In this document: in pieces, positions 1-8,255 of the stretch
Position numbering within the stretch: the first letter of the stretch is position 1
Layout of the letters: each line of letters begins with the position of its first letter
The notes under the pieces: model-generated
The model's input: only the letters and a program-made list of their open reading frames with translations
Databases searched by the model: none
What the model was told of the DNA's origin: nothing
Translations under genes and position numbers: made by a program
Assembly: GCF_042657165.1 (NCBI RefSeq)
Contig: NZ_JBHSNJ010000005.1
Location: 1 to 64,000 of the forward strand
Direction of reading: 5' to 3'
Source of the DNA: Agrilutibacter niabensis
GTDB lineage: Bacteria; Pseudomonadota; Gammaproteobacteria; Xanthomonadales; Xanthomonadaceae
Length of the DNA stretch: 64,000 bases

Positions 1-141
1 GGGGCCACACCGTTTGGCGGGGCGCGCATTGTGCACAGCCCCAACCAAATTGGGAAGAGGGAAAGCGAAACTTTTTCGCACCGCTTGACGCCCCGGCCAC
101 GGTGCCCGATGTTCGCGGCGCTTGTTTGCAAGGGGATCCAG

Positions 142-588
142 ATGCGTTCGATCAAGTCGGTGGTGCTGCTTTCCGGGCTTTTGGCGGGCGGCTGCGCCAG
201 TGGTACCAACACATGGGTGGAACTGGACGGGCAGCGTTATCAGGTGGAAATTGCCGACGACGATGCCGAGCGCGCCCGCGGCCTCATGTTCCGCGACGAA
301 CTGGCGGCCAACCACGGCATGTTGTTCATCCACGACCAGCAGGAACCACAGGCCTACTGGATGAAGAACACCCGGATCGCCCTGGACATCCTGTATTTCG
401 ACAATGCGCGCCGATTGGTGTCCCAGCAGCGCGACGTACCGCCGTGCGCGTTGGGCAACGGCTGCCCGCCGTACCCGAGCACTGCGCCGGCGCGTTATGT
501 GCTGGAGCTCAATGCGGGTGAAGCGGCGCGCCTGAAGCTGGAAAACGGGGCCGAACTCAAGTTCAGCCGCGCCATTCCACTGCCCTGA
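142..588 (+). CDS. DUF192 family lipoprotein
   Basis: A predicted 148-residue exported protein of the DUF192 (COG1430) family, whose biochemical role is unknown. The chosen ATG gives a short basic start, a hydrophobic stretch and a lipobox-like LLAGGC with Cys18, so it is probably a lipoprotein; the in-frame ORF reaches further upstream but those residues do not look like a signal. The body shows the family pattern: ARGLMFRDEL about residues 47-56, GMLFIHD about 62-68, and YWMKNTRIALDILYFD about 74-89. It stands alone on the plus strand and ends just before a bidirectional terminator shared with rubredoxin. Family membership is clear; function is not. Nothing recognisable was seen in bases 1-141. 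Confidence 0.85.
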   Translation: MRSIKSVVLLSGLLAGGCASGTNTWVELDGQRYQVEIADDDAERARGLMFRDELAANHGMLFIHDQQEPQAYWMKNTRIALDILYFDNARRLVSQQRDVPPCALGNGCPPYPSTAPARYVLELNAGEAARLKLENGAELKFSRAIPLP

Positions 589-602
589 ATTCCAGAAGCA
601 AG

Positions 603-626
603 AAAGGCCGCTGTGGAGCGGCCTTT
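603..626. terminator. Bidirectional intrinsic terminator
   Basis: A perfect 10-bp stem (603-612 with 617-626, loop GTGG). The stem begins AAA and ends TTT, so it can serve both the DUF192 gene on the plus strand and rubredoxin on the minus strand, which converge here. Confidence 0.75.
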
Positions 627-654
627 CGGGTCAAGCGGCTGACGACGCAGTCGA

Positions 655-846
655 TCAGACTTCCATCATCTCGAAATCGTCCTTGGTCACACCGCAATCC
701 GGGCACGTCCAGCTGTCCGGCACGTCTTCCCAGCGCGTACCCGGCGCGATGCCCTCTTCCGGCAGTCCCTTGGCCTCGTCATATATGAATCCGCAGACGA
801 CGCACATCCAGGTGCGGTAAACGGTGGTCGTGGCGGCTTCAGTCAT
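655..846 (-). CDS. Rubredoxin
   Basis: A 63-residue rubredoxin, a cytoplasmic one-iron electron carrier. Two Cys-x-x-Cys knuckles bind the iron: CVVCG about residues 15-19 and CPDCG about 48-52. The usual IYDEAKG, GIAPGTRWEDVPDSW and acidic tail (KDDFEM) are all present. Its length fits a single-domain rubredoxin; the longer ORF in the same frame runs back across thiE antisense and is not real. The gene is divergent from thiE, with 69 bp between the two starts. The redox partner is not indicated; rubredoxins in such bacteria often serve an alkane hydroxylase or oxygen-protective reductase encoded elsewhere. Confidence 0.95.
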   Translation of the reverse strand: MTEAATTTVYRTWMCVVCGFIYDEAKGLPEEGIAPGTRWEDVPDSWTCPDCGVTKDDFEMMEV

Positions 847-915
847 GGATAAATATCGGGTGGAATTCACAAGGCGTGGTGCACATTTTGTCACGCCCGG
901 ACCGAGGATGCAGAC

Positions 916-1548
916 ATGAATCCGCTCTGGCCACGTCGAGGCCTCTATGCGATCACGCCGGACGAACCCGATACCGGCCGCCTGCTGGCACGAGTGGAAT
1001 CGGTGCTGCGCGCCGGCGCCACCTGGCTGCAGTACCGCAACAAGACCGCGAGCGACGACCTGCGGGCCGAGCAGGCCTTGGCGCTGCAGCCGCTCTGCCG
1101 CAGCTTCGATGTACCGCTGATCATCAACGACGACTGGGCGCTCGCGGCCGCTATCGGTGCCGCGGGAGCCCACCTGGGCGAAGACGACGGCCAACTCGCC
1201 CTGGCGCGGCACGAAATGGGCCCCGACGCCGTTCTGGGGGCCTCCTGTTACGACGACGCCGGCCTGGCCCGGCAGGCCGTTTTTGCGGGGGCGAGCTATG
1301 TCGCCTTCGGCGCATTCTTCCCCTCGCCCACCAAGCCGAATGCGCGCCAGGCATCTCCGGCCTTGCTGCAGGAGGCGGCCGCGCTGGGCGTGCCGCGGGT
1401 AGCGATCGGCGGCATCACGCCGGACAATGCGCGACCGCTGGTCGAAGCCGGCGCCGATCTCGTGGCGGTGATCAGCGGCGTCTTCGATGCGCCGGATCCC
1501 GCCGCGGCGACCCGCGCCTACCTCTCCTGCTTCGAATCCTCCCGATGA
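916..1548 (+). CDS. thiE: Thiamine phosphate synthase
   Basis: ThiE joins the pyrimidine (HMP-PP) and thiazole phosphate moieties to give thiamine monophosphate, in the cytoplasm. The 210-residue product is a TIM-barrel of normal length. Visible motifs are LYAITPD near the N-terminus, the QYRNK substrate loop about residues 37-41, ADxxHLGxxD as GAAGAHLGEDD about 80-90, and the phosphate-binding AIGGITPDN about 160-168. The stop overlaps the hemL start by four bases (ATGA), so the two are translationally coupled. Only thiC, far downstream at 25-27 kb, is a second thiamine gene in the window, and only thiC carries the riboswitch. Confidence 0.95.
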   Translation: MNPLWPRRGLYAITPDEPDTGRLLARVESVLRAGATWLQYRNKTASDDLRAEQALALQPLCRSFDVPLIINDDWALAAAIGAAGAHLGEDDGQLALARHEMGPDAVLGASCYDDAGLARQAVFAGASYVAFGAFFPSPTKPNARQASPALLQEAAALGVPRVAIGGITPDNARPLVEAGADLVAVISGVFDAPDPAAATRAYLSCFESSR

Positions 1549-2837
1549 CCCAGAACGCAAAATCCCACGCCCTGTTCGCCCGCGCACGGGAACTCATTCC
1601 CGGCGGCGTCAATTCGCCGGTGCGCGCATTCAAGTCGGTGGGCGGCGAGCCGTTCTTCGCGCAACGCGCGGAAGGAGCCCATTTGTTCGACGTCGATGGC
1701 AATCGCTACATCGACTACGTCGGCTCATGGGGCCCGATGATCGCGGGTCACGCGCGTCCAGAGGTGCTGGAAGCGGTTGCGCGCACGATGCGCGACGGAC
1801 TCAGCTTCGGCGTGCCCAATGCGCTTGAAGTGACCATGGCCGAGGCGATCACGCAGATCGTTCCCAGTTGCGAAATGGTGCGCATGGTCAACTCTGGTAC
1901 CGAAGCCACGCTGTCGGCGATCCGCGTCGCACGTGGCGCCACAGGACGCACGCGCATCGTCAAGTTCGAAGGCTGCTACCACGGCCACGGCGACAGCTTC
2001 CTGGTCAAGGCCGGCAGCGGCGTGATGACCTTGGGCCTGCCGAATTCCCCCGGGGTGCCCGCCGCGCTGGCCGATCTCACGCTGACCCTGCCCTACAACG
2101 ACTTCGACGCGGCGACGAAACTCTTCGACGAAGCCGGCAGCAGCATCGCCGGCCTGATCATCGAACCCATCGTCGGCAACGCCAACTGCATCCTGCCGCG
2201 CGCCGGCTACCTGCAGCACCTGCGCGAACTGTGCACGACGCATGGCGTGCTGCTGATCTTCGACGAGGTCATGACCGGTTTCCGCGTGGCGCTCGGCGGC
2301 GCGCAGCAACTGTATGGCATTACTCCGGACCTGAGCACGTTCGGCAAGATCATCGGCGGCGGCATGCCGGTGGGTGCCTACGGCGGGCGCCGCGACCTGA
2401 TGGCGCAGGTCGCGCCGAGCGGCCCCATCTACCAGGCCGGCACGCTGAGCGGCAATCCGGTGGCGATGGCTGCGGGGCTGGCGACGCTGGAGCTGATCCG
2501 CGCGCCGGACTTCCATGCCGCGCTGGAACGCGGCACGCATGCGTTGTGCGATGGCCTCGAAGCCGCCGCGCGCGAGGCCGGCATCGCCTTCACCACCACG
2601 CGCGCACCGGGCATGTTCGGCCTGTATTTCCGCGAGGGACCGGTGGAAACCTTCGACGACGCGAAGGCTTCGGACACCGGGCGCTTCAACCGCTTCTTCC
2701 ACGCCATGCTCGAGCGGGGGGTCTACCTGGCGCCGTCGGCGTTCGAAGCCGGCTTCATGTCCAGCGCACACGGCGAGACGGAAATCGCGCAGACCATCGC
2801 GGCGGCCCGCGAAGCCTTCGCGGTCGTGCGCGATTGA
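1545..2837 (+). CDS. hemL: Glutamate-1-semialdehyde 2,1-aminomutase
   Basis: HemL converts glutamate-1-semialdehyde to 5-aminolevulinate, the last step of the C5 route to tetrapyrroles. The 430-residue protein is full length for this class III aminotransferase-fold PLP enzyme. The N-terminal IPGGVNSPVRAF signature, MVNSGTEAT about residues 114-122, and the PLP-binding lysine in STFGKIIGGG (Lys268) are all intact. The start is fixed by the ATGA overlap with thiE. The thiE-hemL pairing places thiamine and heme synthesis under one promoter. A convergent intrinsic terminator follows the stop. Confidence 0.96.
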   Translation: MTQNAKSHALFARARELIPGGVNSPVRAFKSVGGEPFFAQRAEGAHLFDVDGNRYIDYVGSWGPMIAGHARPEVLEAVARTMRDGLSFGVPNALEVTMAEAITQIVPSCEMVRMVNSGTEATLSAIRVARGATGRTRIVKFEGCYHGHGDSFLVKAGSGVMTLGLPNSPGVPAALADLTLTLPYNDFDAATKLFDEAGSSIAGLIIEPIVGNANCILPRAGYLQHLRELCTTHGVLLIFDEVMTGFRVALGGAQQLYGITPDLSTFGKIIGGGMPVGAYGGRRDLMAQVAPSGPIYQAGTLSGNPVAMAAGLATLELIRAPDFHAALERGTHALCDGLEAAAREAGIAFTTTRAPGMFGLYFREGPVETFDDAKASDTGRFNRFFHAMLERGVYLAPSAFEAGFMSSAHGETEIAQTIAAAREAFAVVRD

Positions 2838-2864
2838 TCGACCGAACCAACCTCACCGACAACA

Positions 2865-2890
2865 AAAAAGCCCGGATTTCCGGGCTTTTT
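2865..2890. terminator. Bidirectional intrinsic terminator between hemL and argD
   Basis: A 12-bp perfect stem (2865-2876 with 2879-2890) flanked by an A-run on the left and a T-run on the right, as expected for a terminator used from both sides by convergent hemL and argD. The loop in the DNA palindrome is only two bases, so one or two inner pairs must open. Confidence 0.85.
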
Positions 2891-2894
2891 CTTT

Positions 2895-4118
2895 CTAACG
2901 ACCAACCAGCCCGGCAATTGCCGCGCGCAATCGCGCAAGGCCCTCAGCCACGTCTTCGTCACCGATGTTCAGCGCCGGCACGAAGCGCAGCACGTCGGGG
3001 CCTGCCTGCAACGTCAGCAGGCCGTGCTCGACGCAACGGTCGAGGATCTCACCGGCCTTGCCTGCGTGGGCCTCGCGCAACTGTGCGCCGAGCATGAGGC
3101 CGCGGCCGCGGATCTCGGAGAACACCGCAAACTCCGCGTCGATGGCGGCCAGGCCGTCACGGATCGCCTGCGCCTGCCGCGCGACGTTGGCGAGCAACGT
3201 GGGCGAGGAAAGTTCGCGCAGTGCAGCGCGCGCCACCGCCGACGCCAGCGGATTGCCACCGAAAGTGGTGCCGTGCGCACCGAACTGCATCGTCTGCGCC
3301 GCCTTGTCGCCGACCAGCATGGCGCCGATCGGGAAGCCGCTGCCAAGCGCCTTCGCCAGCGTCACCACGTCGGGTGTCACGCCGTAGCCGTGGGCGGCGA
3401 AGAGATGGCCGGTGCGTCCCATGCCGCACTGGATCTCGTCGAGCATCAGCAACGCGTCGTGGCGATCGCACAGCGCGCGCAGGCCCTGCAGAAATTCCGG
3501 CGTCGCCGGCGTCACGCCGCCCTCGCCCTGCACCGGCTCGACCAGTACCGCGCAGACATCGCCGGCCGCCATGGCCGCTTCGGCCGCGGCAAGGTCGTTG
3601 AAATCGCTGTAGCGGAAACCCGGAGGCAGCGGTTCGTAACCTTCGTGGTACTTGGGCTGCGCGGTCGCGGTGACCGCCGCCAGCGTGCGGCCGTGGAAGC
3701 TGCCGCGGAAGCTGAGGATCACGCGCCGCTCCGGCGTGCGGCCCTGCGCGGTGGCGTACTTGCGCACCAGCTTGATCGCGCCCTCGTTGGCCTCGGCGCC
3801 GGAGTTGCAGAAGAACACGCGCTGCGCGAAACGGGACGCGGTGACGAGTTCCTCGGCCAGCCGCAACGGCGGTTCGCTGACGAAGACATTGCTGGTGTGC
3901 CACAGCTTGCCGGCCTGCTCCGTCAGTGCCGCCAGCAGCGCCGGATGCGCGTGCCCGAGGGCATTGACGGCGATGCCGGCACCGAAATCCAGGTATTCGC
4001 GGCCGTCGCGATCCCAGATGCGCGAGCCCTTGCCGTGATCGAGCACGATGCGGCGGGGACGGTAGACGGGCAGGTAGTAGTGCTCGGACAGCGCGAACAG
4101 TTCGGCAGAGGTGCTCAT
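2895..4118 (-). CDS. argD: Acetylornithine/succinyldiaminopimelate-type aminotransferase
   Basis: A class III PLP aminotransferase of 407 residues, best matched to ArgD, which transaminates N-acetylglutamate semialdehyde in arginine synthesis. Motifs are VFFCNSGAEANEGAIK about residues 101-116, the SFHGRT stretch about 140-145, MLDEIQCGMGRTG about 225-237, and the Schiff-base lysine in LAKALGSG (Lys256). It is the last gene of a minus-strand run (kinase-like, SDR, gloA, argD) with a 57-bp gap from gloA. Xanthomonads use N-acetylated intermediates with unusual carbamoylation, so the exact acyl substrate (acetyl or succinyl) cannot be fixed from sequence. Family assignment is firm, substrate less so. 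Confidence 0.9.
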   Translation of the reverse strand: MSTSAELFALSEHYYLPVYRPRRIVLDHGKGSRIWDRDGREYLDFGAGIAVNALGHAHPALLAALTEQAGKLWHTSNVFVSEPPLRLAEELVTASRFAQRVFFCNSGAEANEGAIKLVRKYATAQGRTPERRVILSFRGSFHGRTLAAVTATAQPKYHEGYEPLPPGFRYSDFNDLAAAEAAMAAGDVCAVLVEPVQGEGGVTPATPEFLQGLRALCDRHDALLMLDEIQCGMGRTGHLFAAHGYGVTPDVVTLAKALGSGFPIGAMLVGDKAAQTMQFGAHGTTFGGNPLASAVARAALRELSSPTLLANVARQAQAIRDGLAAIDAEFAVFSEIRGRGLMLGAQLREAHAGKAGEILDRCVEHGLLTLQAGPDVLRFVPALNIGDEDVAEGLARLRAAIAGLVGR

Positions 4119-4175
4119 GGCGTTGGCATTACGGAAAGATCGCTATTTTGCCGCAGATCACGCCGCGGGGCCGGT

Positions 4176-4595
4176 TCACCAAACGCCGGTATTCGGCATC
4201 GAGGCCCACGGTTCCATGGGCGGCAGGCGGCCGTCCTGCAGCAGCTCGACCGAAATCAGGTCGGGCGAGCGCACGAAGGCCATGTGGCCGTCGCGCGGCG
4301 GGCGGTTGATGGTGTAACCCATTCCCTGCAGGTGCGCGCAGGTGTCGTAGATGTTGTGGACACGGAAGGCGAGGTGGCCGAAGTTGCGGGCAGAGCCGTA
4401 GTCCTCGGCGGAGTCCCAGTTGTAGGTCAGTTCGACTTCGGCGTCGGGCGACTCGGGCGCGGCCAGGAAGATCAGCGTGAATTTGCCCTCCGGGTAATCG
4501 TTCCGGCGCTTCACGACCAGTCCCAGGCCGTCGCAGAAGAAGCGCAGCGAGGCCTCGATGTCACGGATGCGGATCATGGTGTGCAGGTATTTCAT
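4176..4595 (-). CDS. gloA: Lactoylglutathione lyase (glyoxalase I)
   Basis: A VOC-fold metalloenzyme of 139 residues that isomerises the methylglyoxal-glutathione hemithioacetal to S-lactoylglutathione in the cytoplasm. The four metal ligands of the family are placed as expected: His5, Glu55, His74 in NFGHLAF, and Glu117 in ISVELLQ. The ATG at 4595 gives the standard KYLHTMIRI N-terminus; the longer ORF reading adds unrelated residues. It sits 40 bp after an SDR gene and 57 bp before argD, so it may be cotranscribed with both. Confidence 0.93.
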   Translation of the reverse strand: MKYLHTMIRIRDIEASLRFFCDGLGLVVKRRNDYPEGKFTLIFLAAPESPDAEVELTYNWDSAEDYGSARNFGHLAFRVHNIYDTCAHLQGMGYTINRPPRDGHMAFVRSPDLISVELLQDGRLPPMEPWASMPNTGVW

Positions 4596-4635
4596 TGCAG
4601 GCTCCGGACAGTGCTGACGGTCCCGCCGAGGCGAG

Positions 4636-5454
4636 TCAATCGAGGAACAGGTCGGGGTACAGCGGCTGCGATGGATCGACGGCGTAACCCGACAGATCGG
4701 TGACGCCGGCTTCGGCGAGGACTTCGTCGTCGATGAGGAAGCGGCCACTGAAACCCGCGGCGGCGCGGGTCAGGATGGCGTGCGCGGCCTCACCCATGAT
4801 CGCGGGCGAACGGCCATTGCCGACGCTCACTCCCGGAATCATGTTGAGCGCGTCGGTGGCGATCAGTGTGCGCGGCCACAGCGCATTCACCGCGACGCCC
4901 TGCGGTCCAAATTCGCCCGCCAGCCCCAGGGTGACGAAGCTCATGCCCATTTTTGCCAGCGTATAGCCGGTGTGCGGCGCCCACCATTTCGGGTCCAGCG
5001 ACGGCGGCGGGCACAAGGTCAGGATGTGCGGATTCGGCGAACGCAGCAAATGCGGCAGGCATACCTGCGCGCACAGGAACGTGCCGCGCGCGTTGACCTG
5101 CTGCATCAGGTCGAAGCGCTTCATGGGCGTGTCCAGCGTGCCGCGCAGCCAGATCGCGCTGGCGTTGTTGACCAGGATGTCGATGCCGCCGAAGTGATCG
5201 ACCGTGGCAGCAACCGCCGCCTTCACCTCGTCCTCTTCGCGGATGTCGCATTTCAGTGCCAGGCCGTGCCCGCCTGCAGCGTTCACCGCATCGGCAGCGG
5301 TGTGGATGGTGCCCGGGAGTTTCGGATTGGGCACGGTCGACTTGGCCGCGATGGCGACATTGGCGCCGTCGCGCGCGGCACGCAGCGCGATCGCCAGGCC
5401 GATGCCGCGCGAGGCACCGGTGATGAACAGCGTCTTGCCTGCAAGTGAGGTCAT
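4636..5454 (-). CDS. HSDL2-type short-chain dehydrogenase/reductase
   Basis: A 272-residue Rossmann-fold SDR. The cofactor loop GASRGIGLA lies at residues 13-21, the NNASA motif about 96-100, and the active-site Tyr-x-x-x-Lys is YTLAK with Tyr164 and Lys168. The region around ILTLCPPPSLDPKWW resembles the HSDL2 subgroup (mammalian hydroxysteroid dehydrogenase-like 2), in which I recall the matching position as SPP; here it is Cys148. Its ATG overlaps the stop of the upstream kinase-like gene by four bases, indicating coupling, and gloA follows. The substrate cannot be deduced; a lipid or fatty-acyl carbonyl is plausible for this subgroup. Confidence 0.85.
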   Translation of the reverse strand: MTSLAGKTLFITGASRGIGLAIALRAARDGANVAIAAKSTVPNPKLPGTIHTAADAVNAAGGHGLALKCDIREEDEVKAAVAATVDHFGGIDILVNNASAIWLRGTLDTPMKRFDLMQQVNARGTFLCAQVCLPHLLRSPNPHILTLCPPPSLDPKWWAPHTGYTLAKMGMSFVTLGLAGEFGPQGVAVNALWPRTLIATDALNMIPGVSVGNGRSPAIMGEAAHAILTRAAAGFSGRFLIDDEVLAEAGVTDLSGYAVDPSQPLYPDLFLD

Positions 5455-6110
5455 GGCTTGGGCCCCTGTCCTTCGTTGTCTTCCCACTTCAGCACCTTGC
5501 GGGTGATGAAGCGATACACCGGCTTGCCGGTGGCGAACCACGCCTCGCGCAGCCACGAATGCCGTTTCAGCACACGGCGTTCGACCGGCGTCAGCGCTTG
5601 TGGGCAATACGTGCGCTTGTGCTTGAGCAGGTGGCGCAGGTCCTCGCGCGCGAGCAGGCGCATCCAGCGCGAACGCGGATGGCCTCGCGTGGCGAGCTGG
5701 AAGTCGATTACCGCCGGCGAGCCGTCGGCCAGCACCAGCCAGTTGGCTTCCTTGGCCAGGTCGTTGTGGGCCAGGCCGCGGCGATGCAGTTGCTGCAGCA
5801 GCCGGCGCGCGTTGCGGAAGTAGGCGACATCGCCGCGCGGCGGGCGCTGGTACATCGCGGCGCCGTCGAGGTAGCTGCGGTCGAGCCGGCGCCCATCCCA
5901 GCGCAGCAGCTGCGGCGTGGCCGCGAGCCCGGTCACGCACTGCAGGGCGAGGGCTTCGCGGCGCGCCAGCCACCACGCCGGCACGCGCAGCCACAGCGGA
6001 ACGTGGACCAGGTCGCGGCGCACGAACAGGCCACCGTGGTCGCGCATGAGCGCGATGCGGCCGAAACTGTCGGCCTTGAGGGCCGCGACTTCCCGGGAAG
6101 CTGATTGCAT
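5451..6110 (-). CDS. Kinase-like protein (lipopolysaccharide kinase / InaA type)
   Basis: A 219-residue small protein-kinase-fold protein with only the catalytic half clearly visible: the HNDLAKEANWL loop has Asp117 and Asn123, and the metal-binding motif is Asp136-Phe-Gln in place of Asp-Phe-Gly. A lysine-glutamate N-lobe signature is not obvious. Similar short proteins are annotated as lipopolysaccharide core (Kdo/heptose) kinase or serine/threonine kinase-like. The ATG at 6110 was chosen because the frame before it runs over the divergent gene's promoter. It starts the minus-strand SDR-gloA-argD run and is divergent from the DedA/PAP2 gene. A role in phosphorylating a lipid or core sugar is inference. 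Confidence 0.7.
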   Translation of the reverse strand: MQSASREVAALKADSFGRIALMRDHGGLFVRRDLVHVPLWLRVPAWWLARREALALQCVTGLAATPQLLRWDGRRLDRSYLDGAAMYQRPPRGDVAYFRNARRLLQQLHRRGLAHNDLAKEANWLVLADGSPAVIDFQLATRGHPRSRWMRLLAREDLRHLLKHKRTYCPQALTPVERRVLKRHSWLREAWFATGKPVYRFITRKVLKWEDNEGQGPKP

Positions 6111-6214
6111 GCCGCCAGTGTAAGGAATCGGTGGTAGAAATCTGGAAAACGGGCCTCCGGGAACAGGACTGATGGCGGTGACGAAGCGACGCGAACGGCT
6201 GCCATAATCGGCCG

Positions 6215-8200
6215 ATGGAACCGAACTGGATCGAAAGCGCCAGCGCATGGATCAGTGCGCATCCCTATGCAGCCGGCGCGGTGGTCTTCCTGATCGCGTT
6301 CTGCGATGCGCTGGTCATCCTCGGCTTCCTGGTGCCCGCCCTGCCCCTGCTGTTCGCGGTGGGCGCGCTGGTGGGCCTGGGTCACGTCAATGGCCCGTAT
6401 GCGCTGGTGTGCGCAACGCTCGGCGCCTTCATCGGGGACGGCCTGAGCTTCTGGATCGGCCGACGCTGGGGCGCGCAGTTGCGCCAGCGCTGGCCGTTCT
6501 CGCGCTATCCGCAATGGCTGGATCGCGGCGAGTCGATGTTCCGCCGCAAGGGCGTGCAGAGCATCTTCATCGCCCGCTTCATCGGTGCGGTGCGGCCGTT
6601 CGTGCCCGCGATCGCAGGCATGATGCAGATGCGGGTGCGGCGCTATGCCCTCCCCAGCTTCGTCGCCTGCCTGTTGTGGTCGGCGCTGTTCCTGGCGCCG
6701 GGCTGGATCCTGGGCGCCTCGTACGACGCGGTCGCGGCCGTGGCCGACCGGCTGGCCCTGGTGCTCGCCGGATTGATCGCCGCCATCGCGCTGGTGTGGG
6801 CCTGCGTGCTGTACACATGGCGCTGGTTCGCCGGGCACGCCGACAACCTGCTGGCGCGCATGCTGATGTGGACGCGCCGGCATCCGCACCTGGGCCGCTA
6901 TGCGGCGGCACTGATCGACCCCAACCGTCCCGAATCCCCGTCGCTGCTCATGCTCGCGGTGTGCCTGCTGGGGATCAGCTGGGCCTGGTTCACCCTGCTG
7001 GCCACGCTACTGGCCAGCGGTGGTCCGCTGGCGCTCGACCACACTGTCCACGAGTTCATGTGGAACCTGCGCAACCCGCTCGCCGACCGCCTGATGGCAG
7101 GGCTCGCCAGTCTCGGCGACGCGCAGGTGCTCGGCCCGGCGGCAATCGTGGCATTGCTGTACCTGCTCTGGCGCAAGCGCTGGATGGCGGCGGCGCACTG
7201 GATCGCGGCGATCGTATTCGGGCTGGTCTTCACCAACGTGCTGGAAGCGGCGATCGACATGCCGCGTCCGCCGACGGCGCCCGAAGGCTTCGGTTTCCCC
7301 TCGGTCGCGGTGACGATGACGACGATCGTGTTCGGCTTCTTCGCCGTGCTGATCGCGCGCGAACTGCCGGGACGCCAGCGCGTGTGGCCCTACCTGCTCG
7401 CAGGCGTGGTGGCCACGGTGATCGGCTTCGCGCGCCTGTACCTGGGTGCGCATTGGCCGAGCGACCTCGTCGGCGGCACGCTGTTCGGCATCCTCTGGCT
7501 GCTGATCCTCGGCCTCGCCTATCGCCGCCATGTCGCGCGCTCGTTCTGGATGCGGCCCTTGGCATGGGCGTTCTACACCGTGTTCGCCGCCGCGGCGCTG
7601 TGGCACGCGCCACGCAATGCAGACCGGTTGCTGGCGAAGTTCGCGGCTGCCGCGCCGACCACCGCGCTCGCGGCGGAGGCCTGGTGGAAAGACGGTTGGT
7701 CGACGCTGCCCGCGCAGCGCAACGAGCGCGACGCGCGGCGACGCTGGCTGCTGGACGTGCAGGTGGCCGGGCCACTGCAGCCGCTGCAGCGGGCGCTCGT
7801 GGCGCAGGGATGGCACGTGCAGCCGCAGGCGGACTGGGTGGCGACGCTGGGCCTGCTCGATGACGACAAACCGGCGCGCCAGCAGATCGTGCTGCCGGCG
7901 ACACTGGATGCGCGCCCGGAAGAACTGCTGCTGTTGCGCCCCGGACGCAATCCGGACGAGCAGATCGCACTGCGCCTGTGGCCCGCACCGGCGACCCTGG
8001 ACGACGGCACCCGGCTGTGGATGGGCACGGCGCAGACCCTGCGTTACCAGAAGCCGCTGCGCGCGGCATCGTTGTGGTTGCCGGTGGCGGACGATGGCAA
8101 TGCGCATGCGCAGGTGCGCGCGGCCCTGCAGGAGTTCCAGCCCGTCGAAGCCCCGCATCCGGATGGCGGCGGCCTCGTGCTGCGGCTCCATAGCCAGTAG
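6215..8200 (+). CDS. DedA / PAP2-like / LssY fusion membrane protein
   Basis: A 661-residue inner-membrane protein with three parts. Residues about 1-210 are a DedA (SNARE-associated) domain with FLVPALPLLFAVGAL, GDGLSFWIGRRWG and FIARFIGAVRPFVPAIAG. Residues about 225-460 are a PAP2-type phosphatase domain with several membrane spans. Residues about 470-661 resemble the soluble LssY C-terminal domain. The PAP2 active site is degenerate: the first-motif lysine is Glu344 (ahead of Arg351-Pro352) and the PSxH histidine is Ala365 (PSVAVTM), while Arg407, His413 and Asp417 remain. Homologous fusions are thought to handle undecaprenyl or phospholipid phosphates. With these losses phosphatase activity is doubtful and a transport (scramblase) role via DedA is more likely. 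Confidence 0.85.
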   Translation: MEPNWIESASAWISAHPYAAGAVVFLIAFCDALVILGFLVPALPLLFAVGALVGLGHVNGPYALVCATLGAFIGDGLSFWIGRRWGAQLRQRWPFSRYPQWLDRGESMFRRKGVQSIFIARFIGAVRPFVPAIAGMMQMRVRRYALPSFVACLLWSALFLAPGWILGASYDAVAAVADRLALVLAGLIAAIALVWACVLYTWRWFAGHADNLLARMLMWTRRHPHLGRYAAALIDPNRPESPSLLMLAVCLLGISWAWFTLLATLLASGGPLALDHTVHEFMWNLRNPLADRLMAGLASLGDAQVLGPAAIVALLYLLWRKRWMAAAHWIAAIVFGLVFTNVLEAAIDMPRPPTAPEGFGFPSVAVTMTTIVFGFFAVLIARELPGRQRVWPYLLAGVVATVIGFARLYLGAHWPSDLVGGTLFGILWLLILGLAYRRHVARSFWMRPLAWAFYTVFAAAALWHAPRNADRLLAKFAAAAPTTALAAEAWWKDGWSTLPAQRNERDARRRWLLDVQVAGPLQPLQRALVAQGWHVQPQADWVATLGLLDDDKPARQQIVLPATLDARPEELLLLRPGRNPDEQIALRLWPAPATLDDGTRLWMGTAQTLRYQKPLRAASLWLPVADDGNAHAQVRAALQEFQPVEAPHPDGGGLVLRLHSQ

Positions 8201-8255
8201 CGACGAATGAACGACTGGTGTGTTCGACGCGCGAACGAGGTTTACGACACCAGCG

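Noticed and set aside
31..141. Upstream extension of the DUF192 protein
   Set aside because: The extra residues put the signal peptide and lipobox in the middle of the protein. The ATG at 142 gives a normal lipoprotein start.
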